Origin: Areca catechu | Lineage: Eukaryota; Streptophyta; Magnoliopsida; Arecales; Arecaceae | Direction of reading: 5' to 3' | Length of the DNA stretch: 64,000 nucleotides | NCBI GenBank assembly: GCA_021397845.1 | Contig: CM038052.1 | Location: 170,492,182 to 170,556,181 of the forward strand | Shown here: positions 21,388-32,391 of the stretch, piece by piece | Position numbering within the stretch: position 1 is the first letter of the stretch | How the letters are laid out: the number at the start of each line of letters is the position of its first letter | Notes under the pieces: model-generated | The model's database searches: none | What the model was told of the DNA's origin: nothing | What the model saw: only the letters and a program-made list of their open reading frames with translations | Translations under genes and position numbers: made by a program

Positions 21388-21909
21388 GTTGACCTACATG
21401 TTACTGATTTACCTACTATTGATTCTCCTGACATTCATACACCTGTCACTCAGACACCCACTCTTGATACATCTTCTGTACATACATTGATGCTTTCTAT
21501 AGCTGATACTATTATTCTTGATACACCTGTATCATCAGCTGTTACACCTCTTTTTGATAGTCCTACCCTTCATACTTTATCAGTCATTCGAGAGCTTGGA
21601 TTCTATACACCCAGTTTTCAGCATCTCGATTCAGGTCCCACTTTTGATCGTACTCTTGCTCCAGCTGTTGTTGAGATGATTCACCCGATCAGTTTAGTTC
21701 CTGTGGAGGATGTAGCTTCTACCTCTACTGCTTCAACCAGAGGTCGGACCTATATTCGTCACAGAGGACGTGGACACCATACCCCTCCTCAACTGACCAG
21801 GACCAGACTTCGAGATCTTCGATCTCGATGGCCGTGAGCTCGATCTTTTACTGATACCAGACCGATCAAGATCGGTTCATCTTCTGATGACTCGATAGAT
21901 GAGGATTAG
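21388..21909 (+). pseudogene. Element A ORF2, 3' portion
   Basis: It continues ORF2 of A after element B. The frame is open to 21837. It carries repeated Asp/Ser/Thr-Pro units (TIDSPDIHTP, PTLDTS, IILDTP), the block IRELGFYTPSFQHLDSG shared with C, and a basic RGRTYIRHRGRG segment. It ends SIDED and TAG (21907-21909) after a small frame change. Compared with C, about 10-15 codons are missing at the B junction. Confidence 0.75.
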
Positions 21910-22640
21910 GACATCATTGTTGTATTTCTTGATAGTTTTATATTTCTAGATAGTTTACTTTCATGCTTTCATGTACTTTTTTCTTTGTTGTGTACTTGAT
22001 GTACAAGTTGCTGACACATATGAAAAACTATGTTTTCTCACTTCTATATCTTTGATGAACATGAATGATGTCTTGAATTGCTTTTATATATTTAATGACT
22101 ATGCTTTGTCTTCTTTAATTCATTTCCCTTACTTCCTATCTTTTTAATGATAACAAAAAGGGAGAGTAATTCATGATGTTATTTAAGTATAAATGTGTTT
22201 ACTTCTCCAAACTAAAGGGGGAGTAGCTTTTACTTTTTGAAAACCTGAATTTATGAAACGGGGAGCTTCACCCTTTTGTCAAAGTAAATTTGATTCTCAA
22301 AACCTCTCTTTCAATGTTTTTGAAAAGATTCTTTCAAATTTTGTTATGAATCATTAATTTAGGGGGAGCTTTGTTAATTACTGAAACTTTCATTGTAAGA
22401 GTATCATGATACATACTCTTATTGCATTTAAATGAACATCAAAGTTCTAGCTAAGTTCTGATACTCTCTATCTGTGAAACAAGCTCAAATTCTATCATCT
22501 GTATTTTGAATGATTATGATTTTAAGCAATGATTGATACTTAATACTTTCAATATTGTGCATCTTGATCAATTCTCTTAAAGCTTTACTTTTAAAGCAAT
22601 TTATACTTAAGGGTTTTGTCATCATCAAAAAGGGGAAGAT
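21910..22640 (+). other. Multi-polypurine zone and polypurine tract of element A
   Basis: No gene is seen. AG-rich tracts occur near 22155 (AAAAAGGGAGAG), 22215 (AAAGGGGGAG), 22259 (CGGGGAG) and 22361 (AGGGGGAG). The final tract AAAAAGGGGAAGAT (22627-22640) directly precedes the 3' LTR. Confidence 0.75.
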
Positions 22641-24287
22641 TGTTGACTCTACTAATTAATTTTGATGATAAGCAAAATAGTTAAGTATAATTTGAGGACT
22701 AATGATTTGCTTTAAGTGTGTTTTCAATGAAAGGATGCTCACAAAATTTGAAGAAGCCCAATTGTATTGAAGAACCAAGTTTGAATGGGATGATTGCACA
22801 AAACAAGACTTGGACACTCAAAGAATTGGTTGAATGGATGACCAAGACAAGTAAAAACATGTTCCAGTACAAGTTCAGCAAATTCTGCACCTTTTTGATG
22901 ATGTGTCGACTCAAGGTGTCGATACATGACATGATATGTCGACACATGAAGATGGTGTGTCGACTCAGACCGGCACGCAGCGAAATTTCAAATGGCACAG
23001 ATGATATATCAACACATGGACCTTATGTGTCGACTCAAGGTGTCAACACATGGATCAACACATCGCCTGAGAATTTCAAGCCACAGAACTTGCAGAAGTT
23101 GAAGGAACAGTTGATGTGTTGACACACGGACCTAATGTATCGACTCGATTGAGAATGTGTCGACTCAACTGAGAATGTGTCGACTCAGCTAATTTTTTCA
23201 GAGAATCTGAATGGAACATTTTGAACTTGTGTCGACTCAAGAAGAATATGTGTCGACCTGATATGTCGACACATGAAGAGGAAGTGTCGACACATGGAGT
23301 TCTGACAACAGTAATGACTAGTTTTTTCAAGCACAGAACTCTCCCAAATGCCCTCCAACGGCTAGTTTTTCAAGCATAACGGCTAGATTTCGATTTTGGG
23401 GGCTTGGGAAGGCATATAAAGGCTCCAAATCAAATCAAGACAACAACTATTCACAAGTATTGAATATCCAAAAGAGTTTAAAGAAAAAAGAAGAGAGAAG
23501 AGCCTTAACTCCTATTCATTCAAAGCTCACCCACTCTCAAGCCAAGAGAAGCCTTCCAAGCATTCAAAGCTATCAAGTGCATTGAAGATCATTCAATCTT
23601 GGACATTCAAAAGGCTTCAACAAGAGCAAAGCAACACAACATCGAGCTACATCGACTTATTTGCTTTTTAGTTAAAAGCTTACATTGGTTCTTTATTTCT
23701 CTATCTTTTATCTTGTAAAGGTTATTGGTTAGCCTATTGGAAAACCAAGTAAGGTTGTTGGTAAGCCTTGAAAACCAATTAGGTTGGTGGTTAGCCCGCA
23801 AAACCACTAAGGTTCTTGGTTATCCCGGAAAACCAAGGGAGGTTTTTGGTTAGCCTTGTAAAAACCAATTAGGTTCTTGGTTAGCCCGTAAAACCAAGTG
23901 AGGTTGTGACTTGTGAGCCTTGTAAAAATAAGTCGGGTTTTGATTAGTGAGCCCGGAAAACTAATCGGCTATAATCATTGGATTATAGTGAATTTTCAAG
24001 GGGATCTTAGGGAGTGGATGTAGGTGCATTGTTGGCACCGAACTACTAGAGATTGTTATATTTGTGATTGTTTGTTCTCTCTGTCCTTGCTCTTTACTTT
24101 ATTGCTTATTGTTTACAATTTTTGCTGCACCTTTATATTAGAGCATTGCACATTAATTTAAGTACCTTGTTGAATTGAATTGCATATCTTGTCCTGTGAA
24201 GTTTGCTACTTGTTTATCAAGCTTAGCTTTAAATTTTTTTTTAGAAACCCAATTCATCCCCCCTCTTGGGTTGCTCTCTAGGCAACA
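22641..24287 (+). repeat. 3' LTR of element A
   Basis: 1647 bp, ends TGTTGACTCT...GGCAACA, followed by the TSD CCTAC. Its palindrome array is at 22901-23296, TATAAA at 23415-23420 and hairpin array at 23725-23985. It has one extra 19-bp ATGTGTCGACTCA-type unit near 23153-23190 relative to the 5' LTR. Several hairpin stems that are G-T paired in the 5' LTR are fully paired here (AACCAA instead of AATCAA). Confidence 0.95.
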
Positions 24288-24927
24288 CCTACTCATGACC
24301 CTTCTAGTTCACCTACGTAGACTCCAGTCCTATCCTCTCCTTCCAGATCAGATGATCACGTTTCCATTCCTATTCTTTCACCAGTTATTGATTCTCCTAT
24401 TGTTCATTCACCTATTGTTGATACTCCCATTGTTGATTTATCCATTATTGACACTCCTATCATTGATTCGCCGATTACAGATATACCAGTTCATTCTTTA
24501 GCTGATACATCTATCCTTGATACACCTATTGTATCATCAACTGATATGCCTATTTTTGACACACCCATTATTGATACTCCTACTATCCATACATCCTCAC
24601 TTATCCGAGAGCTTGGTTTTTACACACCTGACTTTCAGTATCTTGACTCGGTCCCTTTTTTGATCGTATGCCACTTCCAGCAATCGCAGAGACTGTCGAC
24701 CCAATAGTTTCGTTCCTGCGGAGGACATTGCTTCTACCTCTACTGCTCCAGCCAGAGGTCGGACATATGCTCGTCGCAGAGGACGTGGTCGTCGTACCCC
24801 TCCATGACCGACCAAGACCCGACTCCGAGATCTCAAATCGATGTGGCCTCGAGCTCGATCTTTTACTGATACAGGACCGATTGAGATCGGATCATCTTCT
24901 GATGATGATGATGCGGATGAGGATTAG
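24288..24927 (+). pseudogene. Element C ORF2, 3' portion
   Basis: It begins with the second copy of the TSD CCTAC. The reading continues PTHDPSSSPT, then meets a TAG, then a long Pro/Asp/Ile repeat (VIDSPIVHSPIVDTPIVD and similar units). It continues with IRELGFYTPDFQYLDS, an Arg/Gly-rich basic segment, and ends in DED and TAG (24925-24927). Frameshifts occur near 24657 and 24800. Confidence 0.7.
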
Positions 24928-25694
24928 GATATTTATGTATTTTTAGATAGTTTACTCTTATGCATTTATGTATGTTTTGTCTTTTGTTGTACAAATTCTA
25001 ACTTCAAACGAGATATCATGTTATACTTCATATTTGTGACTTTAAATGAATGAATGATTTAAATTTCCTTGTGACTTTAAATGTTGTATTTCATTGTCTT
25101 TATGAATTGTTTACATTACATTTCAATTCAATATCTCAATTCTATTGCCTTCCTACCTTTTTAATGATAACAAAAAGGGGGAGTAGTAAAGATTAAAGTA
25201 TAAATGCCAAGTGTATTTGTGATGTGCAAGGGGTAATAAATAAGAGTATTTGCAAAATTTGAAAATTATTTTGAAAACTTGAATTGAAATTGTTTACAAA
25301 TTCCTTAAGAAAGGGGGAGCTATACTTTGTTTTCATTGAAAATCCTCTTTAAAGTGAATTTCATCTTAAAACCCCTCTTTAAATGTTTGAAACGATACTT
25401 ACAAATTATTTTATGGATCATCAATTCAGGGGGAGCTTTACTTATTGATAAATTTTCATGTAGAGTATCACCATACATGTATTTTATGTCTTAAATATAT
25501 CCCAAAGCTCTGATACTTTTAATTATTACAACTTGCTCTGATAATCTTAAATCATTATAACATTCTTATTCTGATACATCTTGTCAATATTGAAAATCAT
25601 TGCACCTGTTGCATTTAGTTCTATGCACCTTGATGAATTCCTTTTTTATGCAATTTATACTTAAGGGTTTTGTCATCATCAAAAAGGAGGAAAT
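24928..25694 (+). other. Multi-polypurine zone of element C
   Basis: No gene is seen. Polypurine-like tracts lie near 25174 (AAAAAGGGGGAG), 25311 (AAAGGGGGAG) and 25428 (AGGGGGAG). The last one, AAAAAGGAGGAAAT (25681-25694), precedes the 3' LTR. Confidence 0.65.
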
Positions 25695-25884
25695 TATTGA
25701 CTCAGTTATTGATTTTGATGATAGGCAAAATGGTTAAGTATAAGTTGAGTACTAATGATTTTCTTGAAGTGTGTTTCAATTGAAAAATATGCTTACAAAT
25801 TTGAAGAAGTTGATTTGATTAAAGAAACCAAGTTTGGATAAAAAGATCTGCTCAAAGAAGTCTTGGACAATCAAAGTTTGCTTG
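25695..25884 (+). repeat. 3' LTR of element C, first part
   Basis: It begins TATTGACTCAG, where A has TGTTGACTCC, so the LTR terminus has mutated. It then follows the A LTR (GATGATAGGCAAAATGG...) until element D interrupts after GCTTG (25880-25884). Confidence 0.85.
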
Positions 25885-28016
25885 TGTTACAGTAGTAAAC
25901 AAGATCCATTCGGCCCTGACACGCGCCCTCCTTGGAGGCTGGCGCGGCCACGTACTTCTCCACTTTGGCCATGTGGCGGTTCAGCCCAGCTCGGCTCGGC
26001 CACACTTCGACCATGTGGCGGTTCAGCCCAACTCGGCTCAGCCCCACTTCGGCCATGTGGCGATTCAGCCCAGCTCGGCTCGGCCCCACTTCGGCCATGT
26101 GGCGGTTCAGCCCAGCTCGGCTCGGCCCCACTTCAGCCATGTGATGGTTCAGCCCAGCTCGGCTCAGCCCCACTTCGGCCGCGCGGCGGTTCAGCCCAGC
26201 TCGGCTCGGCCCCACCTCGACGGGAAACCTCAGTACCTCGGCCTAACTTCGGCCGTCGGGTCCAGCTAGGCTCGACCATGGCACCCCGGCAACAACCCGC
26301 GTGGCTCCGCCCAACCTCGCCCACGGCGCGAAGGCCGGCCTCCAGCCCGGCTCTGCACCACCCCAGGCTTCGGCTCCGGCCCTGCACCGCCCGACGCCTC
26401 CATGCCCGGCACGGCGCGGTCCCCACGGCGCCTCCGAGCCCGGCAGCACCATGCCCGACGCCTCCGAGCTCGGCGGTGGCACGCTCAGCACCTCCGAGCC
26501 CAGCACAGCGCCCTGGCATCCCCGAGCTCGCTGTTCCGGCGCCCCTGTGCCGGCATGGCGTGCACCCGGCGCCTTCTGCTTCTCCGGCGCAGCACGCCCC
26601 GGTGCACCCGACGCCTCCGGCTTCTCCGGCGCGGCACGCCCCAGTGCACCCGACACCTCCGGCTTCTCCAGCGCGACGAGCTCAGCGCCTCCAGGCCCGG
26701 CGCGGCTACCCCGACGCCTCCGAGCCCGGTGACGGGTCCCCCGGCTCCTCTGGCTTTCAACCGACCTCCGCACCGCCTAAGCTCCATCTCCGGCTCCGCG
26801 TGCTCCCATCTAGCAAAGGTTTGGTTTCCGTGACTCAGCCCAGTCCGGCTCCGGCCCTGCACCGGCACCTCGGCAGTGCCCCACGAGGCTCCACTGACCT
26901 CCCCGGCGCGCCCCGGCTCGGCACCTCCGAGCTCAGCATCGCAGCACGTCCAGGGCAGAGGCCCCCCCCGAGCCCCGGCTCCTTCAGTTCTGGCCAAGCT
27001 CGGCACGCTCGCAGTGCGCTCGCAGCACGCCCGCAGCGGTCCAGCTCCTGCGACCCGGTTCCCCCGGCTCCGGTCCGACGCGACCTCACCCGCACGCATG
27101 GGTCCGCGCCTACGTGCATGGGGCCTCGCACGTCGCCTCGATCAGCATGCATGAAGGCCCCCGCGAGCCTTCTCTTGGTCCGCGTGCCCGCATGGTAACT
27201 TGAAGCGGCGTCCCGGCTAGCCCGGCACCTTGGCATCACAGCCCAGCTCGGTCGCTAGGAGCACCACGCAGTTCGATCTCACTCACGTGGGCCCAGCGCA
27301 TTTCCCGAGGGGCCCATCCACATGGGCCCAGTGCTCTTTCCATGGATCCCCCTCCACGTGGGTCCTTTGATACGCCGCCTGACACGCCGCCTGCAAAAAA
27401 ATGTTTGCATTTAAGTTTTCTAAGCTACCATTTACACTAACTAGTGAATAGCGCCACATCCGAGGCGCTGTGCTCCTCCACCAACCTCCTGAACCATCAA
27501 GAAAGGGGAAGTTGACCAACCTACCTAAGCCTCATAGGCCTGCAGAAGCTTCACAAGCCTATACCAAGAAGAACGTGCCCCTCTGAACACCAAGAGCCAC
27601 TCGTCTACATAAGAGCAGCGAGAGGAGGTAAGAGGGGTAAGAGACAACACACTCTCTTGATTCTTGCATTATCTATCACCCTCTGGTAGCGGAGAGTCCC
27701 CCAAGCTCTCCGTCTCAGAGGTCCCTTATTTCCTTCGATCGTCCCGTTGACTTGATCGTCGGAGTGCCTTTGCCGGAATCCCCGACGCAATCCCCTGTTT
27801 TGCAGGTATCGCCCAACGGACGGACGATAAAAAGGAAGATTACTCCTCACCGGAGAGGCCCACAGGAGGGCCACTACAGTACCAAGCCCCTTTCATCCCA
27901 ACTATAACTATGTTCTCCTTGATCGTCTCCGACCAACGAGACTGGTGACGCTGGCACGGAGCCCACTCACCTAGGCCACGTAAGAGCTATCGGCCACGGC
28001 GATCTAGGCGACAACA
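25885..28016 (+). repeat. 5' LTR of element D
   Basis: It starts TGTTACAGTAG and ends GGCGACAACA. It is unusually GC-rich for this window. Six 42-bp units (GGCGGTTCAGCCCAGCTCGG and onward) occupy 25971-26215. A long Pro/Ala-rich open frame (25834-27198) is an effect of composition and I do not call it a gene. Confidence 0.93.
25971..26215 (+). repeat. 42-bp tandem array in element D 5' LTR
   Basis: The landmark ATGTGG (last copy GCGCGG) recurs at 25971, 26013, 26055, 26097, 26139 and 26181, exactly 42 bp apart. The 3' LTR has five units (32478, 32520, 32562, 32604, 32646). Confidence 0.9.
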
Positions 28017-28019
28017 GAT

Positions 28020-28031
28020 TGGCGCACCAGG
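28020..28031 (+). other. Primer-binding site of element D
   Basis: TGGCGCACCAGG starts three bases after the 5' LTR. I cannot name the tRNA with confidence. Element E has TGGTGCACCAGG in the same context (58958). Confidence 0.7.
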
Positions 28032-28376
28032 TAGGGGGGCAGATCCATGCTCCTCAACAAGGTGGGATGATGGTTTCCACCTTTGTCCTTAGTCCCTGGG
28101 AGGCAGACCGGGGGCACGGGGATGGGGGCACAGAAACTTCTCCCTCTCTCGAGGCCCCAAGGAACGGCCTCGATCAAAAAACCTTAAGCTGTGAAGGTGC
28201 ATTGCCACCCTTGATGGGGCAATGGCAGCAGGCCAAGGATGGAGCCACCTCCCAGCGGTACCACCATCCAGGAGCCCCACCAAAGAAAAAAAAAAGAAGA
28301 GAAGAAAAGGAAGAGAGAAAAGAAAAGAGAGAAGAAGGGAAAAAGAAGAGAGGGTCTGGCCATTGAGAAGAAGAAA
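28032..28376 (+). other. Element D leader region
   Basis: Non-coding as far as I can see. A purine-rich AAAAGAAGAGAAG stretch covers about 28286-28378 just before the first tandem array. No gag motif is present. Confidence 0.5.
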
Positions 28377-29330
28377 GAAATCCATGCAACGGAGCCTCCT
28401 CCCATGCAGCGGAGTCTCCCCCCCATGCCATGAAGTTCCTTCCCATGCAACGGAGTTTGCTCCCATGCAACGGAGCTTACTCCCTCATGCAACGGGAGTC
28501 TCTTCCTCTCCCATGCAACATGCAACAGAGCCTCCTCCCATGCAGCGGAGTCTCCCCCCCATGCCATGAAGTTCCTTCCCATGCAACGGAGTTTGCTCCC
28601 ATGCAACGGAGCTTACTCTCTCATGCAACGAGAGTCTCTTCCTCTCCCATGCAACATGCAACGGAGCCTCCTCCCATGCAGTGGAGTCTCCCCCCCCATG
28701 CCATGAAGTTCCTTCCCATGCAACGGAGTTTGCTCCCATGTAACGGAACTTACTCCCTCATGCAACGGGAGTCTCTTCCTCTCCCATGCAACATGCAACG
28801 GAGTCTCCTCCCATGCAGCGGAGTCTCCCTCCCCATGCCATGATGTTCCTTCCCATGCAACGGAGTTTGCTCCCATGCAACGGAGCTTACTCCCTCATGC
28901 AACGGGAGTCTCTTCCTCTCCCATGCAACATACAACAGAGCCTCCTCCCATGGAGCGGAGTGTCCCCCCCCATGCCATGAAGTTCCTTCCCATGCAACAG
29001 AGTTTGCTCCTATGCAACGGAGCTTATGCCCTCATGCAACGGGAGTCTCTTCCTCTCCCATGCAACATGCAATGGAGCCTCCTCCCATGCAGCGGAGTCT
29101 CCCCCCCATGCCATGAAGTTCCTTCCCATGCAACGGAGTTTGCTCCCATGCAACGGAGCTTACTCCCTCATACAGCGGGAGTCTCTTTCTCTCCCATGCA
29201 ACATGCAACGGAGCCTCCTCCCATGCAGCGGAGTCTCCTTCCCATGCCATGAAGTTCCTTCCCATGCAACGGAGTTTGCTCCCATGCAACGGAGCTTACT
29301 CCCTCACGCAGTAGGAGTCTCTTCCTCCTC
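28377..29330 (+). repeat. 136-137-bp higher-order tandem array in element D
   Basis: The landmark TGAAGTTCC (TGATGTTCC in one unit) recurs at 28431, 28567, 28704, 28841, 28978, 29114 and 29250, giving seven units of 136-137 bp. Each unit is itself built from about seven diverged copies of a CCCATGCAACGGAG-type subrepeat. Degenerate subrepeats continue to about 29590. Open frames through the array are by-products of the repeat. Confidence 0.9.
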
Positions 29331-30790
29331 CATGCAACGAGGCCTTCTCCTTCCACGCGACGGAGTTATTTCCCTCATGCAACAAAGGTCTCACTTCCTC
29401 CCAGGCAGTGGAGGTCCACCTTCCTATGCGACAGGGGCCTTATGCTCCCATGCAACGAAACTCCCTCCCGTATAACAGGAACCTCTTTCCTCCCAAGCGA
29501 TGGGAGTCTTATACTCCCGTGCCATGGAGCTTCTCCCCAAGCCACGAAGCTCCCCATGCAACGGAGCCTTGCTCCCTCATGCAACCAAGTTGTATTCTTA
29601 CGTGCAAAGGAGTCTCGCTCTCTCCCAAGATGGCGGTCGACGAACCTAATTCCGGCCTGCACAAGGAAGAAATGTCTTTGTTTATTCATATAACCGGAGT
29701 TCAACAGGTAACTCCTTCCACGCTACCTTTACAAAATAAAAAACTGTGTTTCAGTTTTACAGGAAGGGCTCCTGTACCAATATCAAGGGCAAGCACTACG
29801 ACTTGCCAGGGCCGGTCATAGCCTGGTGCAAGAATTCTTGATCAAAGCTCGGACCCCACGCTCTCCGGCACCAAAGAGCTGAACCCCGCATCTACCTCCT
29901 GACCATATAGTCCGGAGATGTCCGTGGGAAGCTCTGGAGCTCCAACAGTCCATGGGAAGGAGGAACACAGAGACTCATCCGTCCGACTTCAAGTCCGGCG
30001 AAAGTCAAGCTCCTCAGTTCAGCCGAGCTGAACTCAATAAAGCCAAGCCGCAGCTCCCCACTGAGCCCCACATCTACCGCATGACTCTCAGTTCAGCGCT
30101 TGCCTTACTCACAGTCCAGAGATGTCCGCGGAGACTCAAAAAAGTCCCGCCATCTACCGAGAAAACTGACAGTTTGGCATTTGCTGTGCTCAAAGTCCGG
30201 AGATGTCCAGGGGAAGCTCTGGAGTTCCAGTCGTTTACGGCTAGCCTCCTAATATAGCAAACCAGCGGCCCTGCCATCCTAAGAAGGAGGTAAGGATCCC
30301 TCCTCAATCATTAAAGTTCCTTTCTGGTGCAACTTTGTCCTTCACCAGCACAGAGACTCATCCGTCCGACTCCAAGTCCGGCGAAGTTCAAGCTCCTCAG
30401 CTCAGCCAAGCTGAAATCAAATAGAGCCGAGCTGGAGTCATGCCCCTTGATTCAGCCGAGCTGAAGCCAAGCTCTTCATTGAACCCCGCATCTACCTCCT
30501 GACCATATAGTCCGGAGATGTCCATGGGTAGCTCTGAAGGTCCGACCATTTATGGCTCACCTCCTGGCATGCCAAACAGCTCTGCCACCTCACGGAGGAT
30601 GTAAGAATCTCTCCTCAAAAATTAAAATTCATTTTTGGTGCAACTTTGCTCTTCATCGTTACAAGAGCTCATCTGTCCGACTCCGAGTCTGACGAAGGAA
30701 GCCCGGATCCCAGTTTTGGCATAACGGAACCCAGTTCCGGTACAAAATCCTGGAGAACAGCTCGGTAGGTCGCGCAAGGCTCAATTCCAG
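29331..30790 (+). repeat. Element D middle interior with a dispersed duplication
   Basis: Two related blocks occur. AGAGACTCATCCGTCCGACT is present near 29967 and near 30352. The CCCCGCATCTACCTCCTGACC block is present near 29884 and 30484. The copies lie roughly 390-600 bp apart and alternate, which suggests an old duplication of a segment of several hundred bases. No protein similarity is seen. Confidence 0.6.
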
Positions 30791-31222
30791 CCTGCGGCCC
30801 CGGGGTTCAGTCTGGAAGGTGGCGCGAAACCCAGTTGCCCCACGTGATCCTGGACTTCGGTCTGGAAGGTGGCGCAGAACCCAGTTTTTCCACGTGATCC
30901 TGGACTTCGGTCTGGAAGGTGGCGCGGAACCCAGTTCCCCCACGTGATCCTGGACTTCGGTCTAGAAGGTGGCGCGGAACCCAGTTCCCCCACGTGATCC
31001 TGGACTTCGGTTTGGAAGGTGGTGCGAAACCCAGTTCCCCCACGTGATCCTGGACTTCGGTCTGGAAGGTGGCGCGGAACCCAGTTCCCCCACGTGATCC
31101 TGGACTTCGGTCTGGAAGGTGGCGCGGAACCCAGTTTCCCCACGTGATCCTGGACTTCGGTCTGGAAGGTGGCGCGGAACCCAGTTCCCCCACGTGATCC
31201 TGGACTTCGGTCTGGAAGGTGC
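30791..31222 (+). repeat. 50-bp tandem array with a G-box in every unit, element D
   Basis: CACGTGATCC occurs at 30841, 30891, 30941, 30991, 31041, 31091, 31141 and 31191, exactly 50 bp apart. The rest of the unit (TGGACTTCGGTCTGGAAGGT and onward) is nearly invariant. A diverged unit lies at each edge. CACGTG is the core bound by plant bHLH and bZIP factors. Confidence 0.93.
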
Positions 31223-31254
31223 CTCGATACCCCGTTCCGGCGTGAAGGCTCGGA

Positions 31255-31900
31255 CTTCAGTCCGCGTGTTCTCCCTTGAGTTCCTCCGCCAGGATGACTC
31301 CCCCGAGGTCGAGCGTTGCTCCCTCGAGGTCGAGCATCTGGCCTGAGTCGAACTCCTGCTCTCTTGAGTTCCTTTGCCAGGATGACTCCCCCGAGGTCGA
31401 GCGTTGCTCCCTCGAGGTCGAGCGTCTGGCCTGAGTCAAACTCCTACTCCCTTGAGTTCCTCCGCCAGGATGACTCCCCCGAGGTCGAGCGTTGCTCCCT
31501 CGAGGTCGAGCATTTGGCCTGAGTCGAACTTCTGCTCTCTTGAGTTCCTCCGCTAGGATAACTGTCCCGAGGTCAAGCGTTGCTCCCTCAAGGTCGAGCG
31601 TCTGGCCTGAGTCGCACTCCTGCTCCCTTGAGTTCCTCCGCCAGGATGACTCCCCCGAGGTCGAGCGTTGCTCCCTCGAGGTCGAGCGTCTGGCCTGAGT
31701 CGAACTCCTGCTATCTTGAGTTCCTCCGCCAGGATGACTCCCCCGAGGTTGAGCGTTGCTCCCTCGAGGTCGAGCGTCGCTCCCTCGAGGTCGAGCGTCT
31801 GGCCTGAGTCGAACTCCTGCTCCCTTGAGTTTCTCCACCAGGACATCTCCCCCGTGGTCGATCGTTGCTCCCCCGAGGTTGAGCATCTGACCAGAGTCGA
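31255..31900 (+). repeat. 88-bp tandem array in element D
   Basis: GTTCCTCCGCCAGGATGACT or variants recur at 31280, 31368, 31456, 31544, 31632 and 31720, exactly 88 bp apart. A seventh copy is at 31829, displaced by an extra 21-bp CTCCCTCGAGGTCGAGCG subunit. The unit is rich in GAGGTCGAGCGT. Confidence 0.92.
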
Positions 31901-32375
31901 TTTCTCTCTCCAGCTCCTTGGGCTTCCTCACCCGGGATGGCTCCTATCTTCTGGTAACTTCAATACCTTCATCAAAGGTTCCGACAGATATTCTAAGCTT
32001 GGCCACCTGAACTATATGCCCGGTCATATATGTGAGCACCCAAGTTATACACCTCACCAATCTATGCCTCCATGGTACCACCTTCTACCTGGTCAAAGAA
32101 GAATTGAAACACCTAACTCAAGGTAAAAACACCTACAGGCAAGTAAGTTTCGAAGACAACACCTTTTAAGTTGTGTTGCAGGACGTTCCCTGTTCATGAA
32201 AAGGACAGCCAGACTTGATGCCTTCACCTAGGCCTTCAAAGACCAACAGCTAACCTCTGGTAAGTTCAGTTTCATTTAGCGACTAACTTCTTGCAGTCGG
32301 TTTAGAGCCCGCTAAGGTGCAGAGCCGAATGGGTGATAATACTCCCTTTATCCAAAACGAAGACGTTTTGGACTC
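31901..32375 (+). other. Element D 3' interior
   Basis: Unique-looking sequence between the 88-bp array and the polypurine tract. I see no coding or structural signal. Confidence 0.5.
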
Positions 32376-32391
32376 AGGGAGTGGGGGCATC
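32376..32391 (+). other. Polypurine tract of element D
   Basis: AGGGAGTGGGGGCATC ends directly at the 3' LTR start TGTTACAG (32392). Confidence 0.75.

Larger units (their letters stand above)
2432..24287 (+). mobile_element. Element A: Sirevirus-type Copia retrotransposon, complete ends, TSD CCTAC
   Basis: It spans 21.9 kb including element B nested inside; without B it is about 11.3 kb. Both LTRs run TGTTGACTC...GGCAACA. The five bases CCTAC flank it on both sides (2427-2431 and 24288-24292), which proves the insertion boundaries. A tRNA-type primer site follows the 5' LTR and a polypurine tract precedes the 3' LTR. The order is gag, pol, ORF2, a multi-polypurine zone. In the first roughly 138 aligned LTR bases I count 6 differences, all transitions, so the insertion is not very recent. 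Confidence 0.95.

Noticed and set aside
25834..27198. 454-codon open frame, Pro/Ala/Arg-rich, and its counterpart at 32317-33629
   Set aside because: It lies in the GC-rich LTRs of element D, all six frames are open there, and the sequence is low complexity. It is a composition effect.
28019..29821. Many open frames with repeated MQRSLLPCNGAYSLMQRES-type peptides
   Set aside because: They are translations of the 137-bp tandem array; open on both strands, no start or codon signal.
31257..31931. 224-codon minus-strand frame with RPRGSHPGGGTQ-type repeats
   Set aside because: Translation of the 88-bp array of element D, not a gene.
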